Positions 14,348 to 17,300 of a stretch of 17,300 nt of DNA are shown here, piece by piece. The stretch is taken from assembly GCA_955652585.1 (NCBI GenBank), contig CATPBF010000042.1, positions 1 to 17,300 of the forward strand, read 5' to 3'. The notes below the pieces were generated by a model that was not told the origin of the DNA, ran no database searches, and was given only the letters and a program-made list of their open reading frames with translations. The DNA is from Candidatus Dormiibacterota bacterium. Lineage in GTDB: Bacteria > Chloroflexota > Dormibacteria > Dormibacterales > Dormibacteraceae. The translations under genes and the position numbers were made by a program. Each line of letters begins with the position of its first letter. The stretch's first letter is position 1.

Positions 14348-14919
14348 GCGTCCTTTCGGAACACTTGATCGAGGAGATCCGCGAGCTTCCCGCGAAATAC
14401 CCGCAGCCCCGCTCCGCGGTGATGCCCGCCCTCGACCTCGCGCAGGAGGAGGCGGGCTACCTGACGCCCGAGGCGATGAGCGAGGTCGCGGCGGCGCTGA
14501 ACCTCGACCCGGGCTATGTCGAGGGCGTGGCCACGTTCTACACGCTGTTCCACCTCGAGCCGGTCGGCAAGCACCGCTTCTACGTCTGCACCAACCTCAG
14601 CTGCACGCTGCGCGGGGCGACCGACATCGTCGAGCACGTCAAGAGCGCGATCGGGGTCCATGAGGCGGGGGAGCTGTCGAAGGACGGGTTCTTCTCCTAC
14701 GAGGAGGTCGAGTGCCTGGGTGCGTGCGAGTACGCGCCGGTCATGCGGCTCGACCACCGTTACGAGAAGGACCTGACGGCAAACAAGATCGATGCCCTCA
14801 TCGCCGAGCGGCGCTCTCCTACCAAGGCTGCGGTTGCCCACGCCCCTCTCCCCTCCCCTCTCCCCGAGGGAGAGAGGGCGAAACCAAAACCTCGTGCCAG
14901 GAAACCCAAGAGTGGCTGA
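14344..14919 (+). CDS. nuoE: NADH:quinone oxidoreductase subunit E, with extended C-terminal tail
   Basis: The 191-residue subunit holds the [2Fe-2S] cluster N1a of the NADH-dehydrogenase module. The ligands are Cys-x4-Cys in FYVCTNLSCTLRG and Cys-x3-Cys in VECLGACEYAPV. The N-terminal helical part (LPAKYPQPRSAVMPALDLAQEE) and GVATFYTLF are also typical. The homologous part ends near residue 157 (ALIAERR), where usual NuoE proteins stop. The remaining 30-odd residues (about PLPSPLPEGERAKPKPRAR) are Pro/Lys/Arg-rich and come from a repeat-like hairpin at 14841-14880. The tail is probably not functional but is translated unless the gene is processed differently. It overlaps nuoD by 4 nt and nuoF by 8 nt. 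Confidence 0.94.
   Translation: MSVLSEHLIEEIRELPAKYPQPRSAVMPALDLAQEEAGYLTPEAMSEVAAALNLDPGYVEGVATFYTLFHLEPVGKHRFYVCTNLSCTLRGATDIVEHVKSAIGVHEAGELSKDGFFSYEEVECLGACEYAPVMRLDHRYEKDLTANKIDALIAERRSPTKAAVAHAPLPSPLPEGERAKPKPRARKPKSG
14841..14880. repeat. Pyrimidine/purine hairpin repeat inside the nuoE 3' end
   Basis: A C/T-rich run (14844-14865) followed by a G/A-rich run (14867-14878) forms an imperfect inverted repeat. The core CTCTCC (14859-14864) and GGAGAG (14869-14874) enclose a short loop around CGAG, with the outer CGCCC and GGGCG also complementary. Such CCCTCTCCCC...GAGGGAGAGGG elements are common dispersed intergenic repeats in GC-rich genomes. Here it is translated: as PLPSPLPEGERA in the nuoE frame and as PLSPPLSPRERG in the overlapping frame that leads into nuoF. 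Confidence 0.6.
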
Positions 14920-16219
14920 GCAGAGGGGGACCGTCGGCGGTCCGGTGTTGACCGAATGGTTCGCGACGAAGGACCTTCACAAGCTCGACGTCTACGAATC
15001 CCTTGGCGGCTACTCGGCGTTGCGCAAGGTGGTCAAGGAGATGACCGCCGGGCAGGTGATCGACGAAGTCAAAGCCTCCGGCCTGCGGGGCCGAGGAGGG
15101 GCAGACTTCCCCACCGCCACCAAATGGTCATTCGTGCCCAAGGACCACCCCGGTCCCAAGTACATCGTGGTCAATGCCGACGAATCGGAGCCGGGGAGCG
15201 CCAAGGACCGCTACCTGATGGAGAACTCGCCGCACATGCTCGTCGAGGGCGCGGCGATCGCCTCGTTCGCAATTGGCGGACACGCGGCCTGGGTCTACAT
15301 CCGCGGCGAGTACGACCTCCCGTTCGAGATGCTGCGGGACGCCATCGCAGAGGCGCGCGCCAAGGGCTACCTTGGCGACCATCCCTTTGGCACGGATTAC
15401 CCCTTGGAAGTTCGCTTGTATCGGGGTCACGGTGCATACATCTGTGGCGAGGAGACCGCGCTGCTCGAATCGCTGGAGGGCAAGCGCGCACAGCCGCGCT
15501 CTCGACCTCCGTTTCCGGCCGTGAAGGGCGCCTGGGGCATGCCCACCGCCGTCAACAACGTCGAAACGCTGTCGACGGTGCCCTGGATCATGCGTCACGG
15601 TGGCGCGGAGTACGCCAAAAGGGGCACGGAGAAGTCGAAGGGCACGCGCATGGTCACCGTCAGCGGCGACGTTCAGAAGCCGGGCAACTATGAAATCGAG
15701 ATCGGCGTCACGTACCGCCACATCATCGAGGAGCTAGCGGGCGGCCCGATCCCCGGACGGAAGATAAAGGTCTTCTGGCCGGGCGGCTCGTCGGCCAAGG
15801 TCCTTCCCGCTTCGATGCTCGACACGTCCACGGACCTCGACGGCCTCAAGGCGCTCGGCACCATGGGCGGGTCTGGCGGGATCATCGTCATGGACGACTC
15901 GCACTGCGTGGTCAAAGGCGCGGCGCGGCTGCTGCGCTTCTATGCCTTTGAGTCCTGCGGCAAGTGCACGCCCTGCAGGGTGGGCGGCAACTGGGCGGTG
16001 CGCACGTACGACCGAATCCTGGCCGGCCAGGGCTCGCAGCTCGAGCTCGGCATCCTCGAGCGCGTGTCGGACGGCCTGCAGAACGGCCGCTGCCTCTGCG
16101 GGCTCGGCGACGCCGCGGGTTGGGTGATCGAGTCGACCATGCGGCACTTCCGCAACGAATACGAGGAGCACTGCCTGCACAACGTCTGCTCCGTGGAGGC
16201 CGCACTCGTCAATGCCTGA
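14912..16219 (+). CDS. nuoF: NADH:quinone oxidoreductase subunit F (NADH/FMN-binding)
   Basis: The 435-residue subunit oxidises NADH through FMN and cluster N3. The FMN loop reads SGLRGRGGADFPTATKW, NADH residues lie in NADESEPGSAKDR, and YICGEETALLESLEGKR and AWGMPTAVNNVETL are near-canonical. The N3 [4Fe-4S] ligands are ESCGKCTPCRVG plus the Cys of GRCLCGLGD. The glycine loop differs from the common GAGFPTG; see the findings. GTG 14912 gives an 8-nt overlap with nuoE and has AGGAAA 9 nt upstream; GTG 14945 (424 residues) is an alternative, since homology begins around VLTEWF. The frame stays open to 14792 but that is repeat-derived sequence. Electrons pass to NuoE and NuoG. Confidence 0.95.
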   Translation: MAEQRGTVGGPVLTEWFATKDLHKLDVYESLGGYSALRKVVKEMTAGQVIDEVKASGLRGRGGADFPTATKWSFVPKDHPGPKYIVVNADESEPGSAKDRYLMENSPHMLVEGAAIASFAIGGHAAWVYIRGEYDLPFEMLRDAIAEARAKGYLGDHPFGTDYPLEVRLYRGHGAYICGEETALLESLEGKRAQPRSRPPFPAVKGAWGMPTAVNNVETLSTVPWIMRHGGAEYAKRGTEKSKGTRMVTVSGDVQKPGNYEIEIGVTYRHIIEELAGGPIPGRKIKVFWPGGSSAKVLPASMLDTSTDLDGLKALGTMGGSGGIIVMDDSHCVVKGAARLLRFYAFESCGKCTPCRVGGNWAVRTYDRILAGQGSQLELGILERVSDGLQNGRCLCGLGDAAGWVIESTMRHFRNEYEEHCLHNVCSVEAALVNA

Positions 16220-17300
16220 CATCAACCTGACCATCGACGGCCACAAGATCACGGTGCCCCCGGGCACGCTGGTCGTCGAGGCGGCCAAGCTCGTAGGGAT
16301 CGAGATTCCCGTCTTCTGCTACCACCACAAGCTGGACCCGGTCGGCGCTTGCCGGCTCTGCCTGGTCGATTTCTCGCCCGGCCCTCCCCGCCCGCAGACC
16401 GCGTGCACGACGCCCGTGATGGAAGGCATGGTCGTGCGCACGCAAAGCGCCATGGCGGTGCAGGCGCGCGCCGACATCCTCGAGTTCGAGCTCGTCAACC
16501 ACCCGCTCGACTGCCCTGTTTGCGACAAGGGCGGCGAATGCCCGCTCCAGGACTTCACGTTCCGCCACGGGTACCCGACCAGCCGCATCGATGGCCCGCG
16601 GCTGCATTTCAAAAAGCCGATCCCGTTGTCGGCCAACATCGCGCTCGACCGTGAGCGCTGCGTGCTGTGCTATCGATGCACGCGCTACTACGACGAGATC
16701 GCGTGGGAACAGGAACTGACGGTCGGCCAGCGCGGCGTGCAGTCGTACATCACGAGCCAGTTCGACCAGCCGCTGCAATCGATATTCAGCGGCAACATCA
16801 TCGACCTTTGCCCGGTGGGCGCTCTCACCTCACGCGTGTGGCGCTTCGAGTCGCGCCCGTGGGACATGACCCATACCGAGAGCGTCTGCTCGAAATGCGC
16901 GGTGGGCTGCAACGTCACGCTGTGGCAGCGACGCGGCCAGCTGGTGCGCGTGACCTCGCGCGAGAACGACGACATCGACGAAGGCTGGATCTGCGACCGG
17001 GGCCGGTTCGATTACACAGACGTCAACGACCCCTCACGGCTGCGGACTCCTCGAATCAAGGGCGTCAGGGCCACGTGGGCGGATGCGATCGCGGCGGTGG
17101 CGGGCGGGATCAGGGGCAAAGGGCCGAAGCTGGGAATCTCTTTGCCGAAAGACATCACCAACGAGGAGGCGTTCCTCTTCCGGCGCCTCCTCGACGGCCC
17201 GCTGCGCGGTCTCAGCGCGCGCGTCGTCGGCTACGACGCGCTCGAGAGCTACGGTCCGGTCCACCGCTGGGGTGGCTGGTCGCGCGAGGAACTGCTCGAC
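16212..17300 (+). CDS. nuoG: NADH:quinone oxidoreductase subunit G, N-terminal part (cut by window end)
   Basis: ATG 16212 starts a frame that stays open to the window end (363 codons), overlapping nuoF by 8 nt, with GGAGG 12 nt upstream. It begins with a [2Fe-2S] ferredoxin domain (N1b; Cys in PVFCYHH, ACRLC and TACTT). Next comes the His/Cys-ligated cluster N5 motif NHPLDCPVCDKGGECPLQD, then the N4 cluster ligands in RCVLCYRCTRY and DLCPVGAL. These are followed by CSKCAVGC and an ICDRGRF motif, forming CxxCxxxC-x27-C, the ligand set of the extra cluster N7 found in some NuoG proteins. The start of the molybdopterin-oxidoreductase-like domain follows. It is the largest peripheral subunit and carries electrons from NuoF towards NuoI/NuoB. 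Confidence 0.96.
   Translation, partial: MPDINLTIDGHKITVPPGTLVVEAAKLVGIEIPVFCYHHKLDPVGACRLCLVDFSPGPPRPQTACTTPVMEGMVVRTQSAMAVQARADILEFELVNHPLDCPVCDKGGECPLQDFTFRHGYPTSRIDGPRLHFKKPIPLSANIALDRERCVLCYRCTRYYDEIAWEQELTVGQRGVQSYITSQFDQPLQSIFSGNIIDLCPVGALTSRVWRFESRPWDMTHTESVCSKCAVGCNVTLWQRRGQLVRVTSRENDDIDEGWICDRGRFDYTDVNDPSRLRTPRIKGVRATWADAIAAVAGGIRGKGPKLGISLPKDITNEEAFLFRRLLDGPLRGLSARVVGYDALESYGPVHRWGGWSREELLD

Noticed and set aside
14182..14841. 219-residue minus-strand frame opposite nuoD/nuoE
   Set aside because: It is antisense to two overlapping, clearly conserved complex I genes and shows no family motif.
14841..14880. Intrinsic terminator inside the nuo operon
   Set aside because: The hairpin is strong but has no T-tract, lies within translated sequence, and is followed directly by nuoF and nuoG, which must be expressed.
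1..17300. CRISPR array, tRNA or rRNA genes, insertion sequence, phage or defence genes
   Set aside because: No regularly spaced repeats, cloverleaf, rRNA-like sequence, transposase or integrase motif, or defence-gene signature was seen on either strand.

Overview
The window is compact, visibly GC-rich bacterial chromosome. GTG and TTG starts are frequent, neighbouring genes overlap by 4-11 nt, and several single genes seem to have a -10-like hexamer placed so that transcription would start at or near the start codon. With an aerobic-type complex I operon, a type 2 malate dehydrogenase, TrmI and actinobacterial-style AAA/VWA chelatase proteins, this suits a high-GC Terrabacteria lineage (Actinomycetota, Chloroflexota or Dormibacterota-like). 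That placement is an inference; no rRNA or other firm taxonomic marker is present.

Region 1 (1-3040, minus strand): a MoxR AAA+ ATPase, a DUF58 protein and a TgpA-like membrane transglutaminase (cut by the window start), a classic three-gene module of the cell envelope. Region 2 (3114-4379, plus): a divergent gene for a secreted phosphoesterase of the phospholipase C/acid phosphatase family, with a Tat signal and a lipobox-like cysteine. It ends in a hairpin shared with the convergent chelatase gene. Region 3 (4399-8580, minus): malate dehydrogenase, a 698-residue AAA+/VWA chelatase protein (ChlI-ChlD fused type), then a second stand-alone ChlI-like ATPase that is nearly identical to the first over its core. 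Region 4 (8627-11138, minus): DedA membrane protein, SAM methyltransferase, tRNA m1A58 methyltransferase TrmI, and a 45-residue single-pass membrane peptide; the first three overlap one another. Region 5 (11213-11635, plus): an OsmC-family protein, followed by a structured intergenic region with a long imperfect palindrome. Region 6 (11813-17300, plus): nuoA-B-C-D-E-F-G encoding NADH:quinone oxidoreductase, with nuoG cut by the window end.

The functional themes are respiration (Nuo, with malate dehydrogenase supplying NADH), envelope processing (MoxR/DUF58/transglutaminase, DedA, secreted phosphoesterase), RNA modification, and metal-chelatase-type AAA+ motors. I see no phage, transposon, CRISPR or defence locus. 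The points most worth a second look are the duplicated chelatase motors with a conserved four-cysteine insert and no catalytic subunit in view, the palindrome upstream of nuoA, a repeat-like hairpin inside the 3' end of nuoE, altered glycines in the FMN motif of NuoF, and the small membrane peptide between trmI and mdh.
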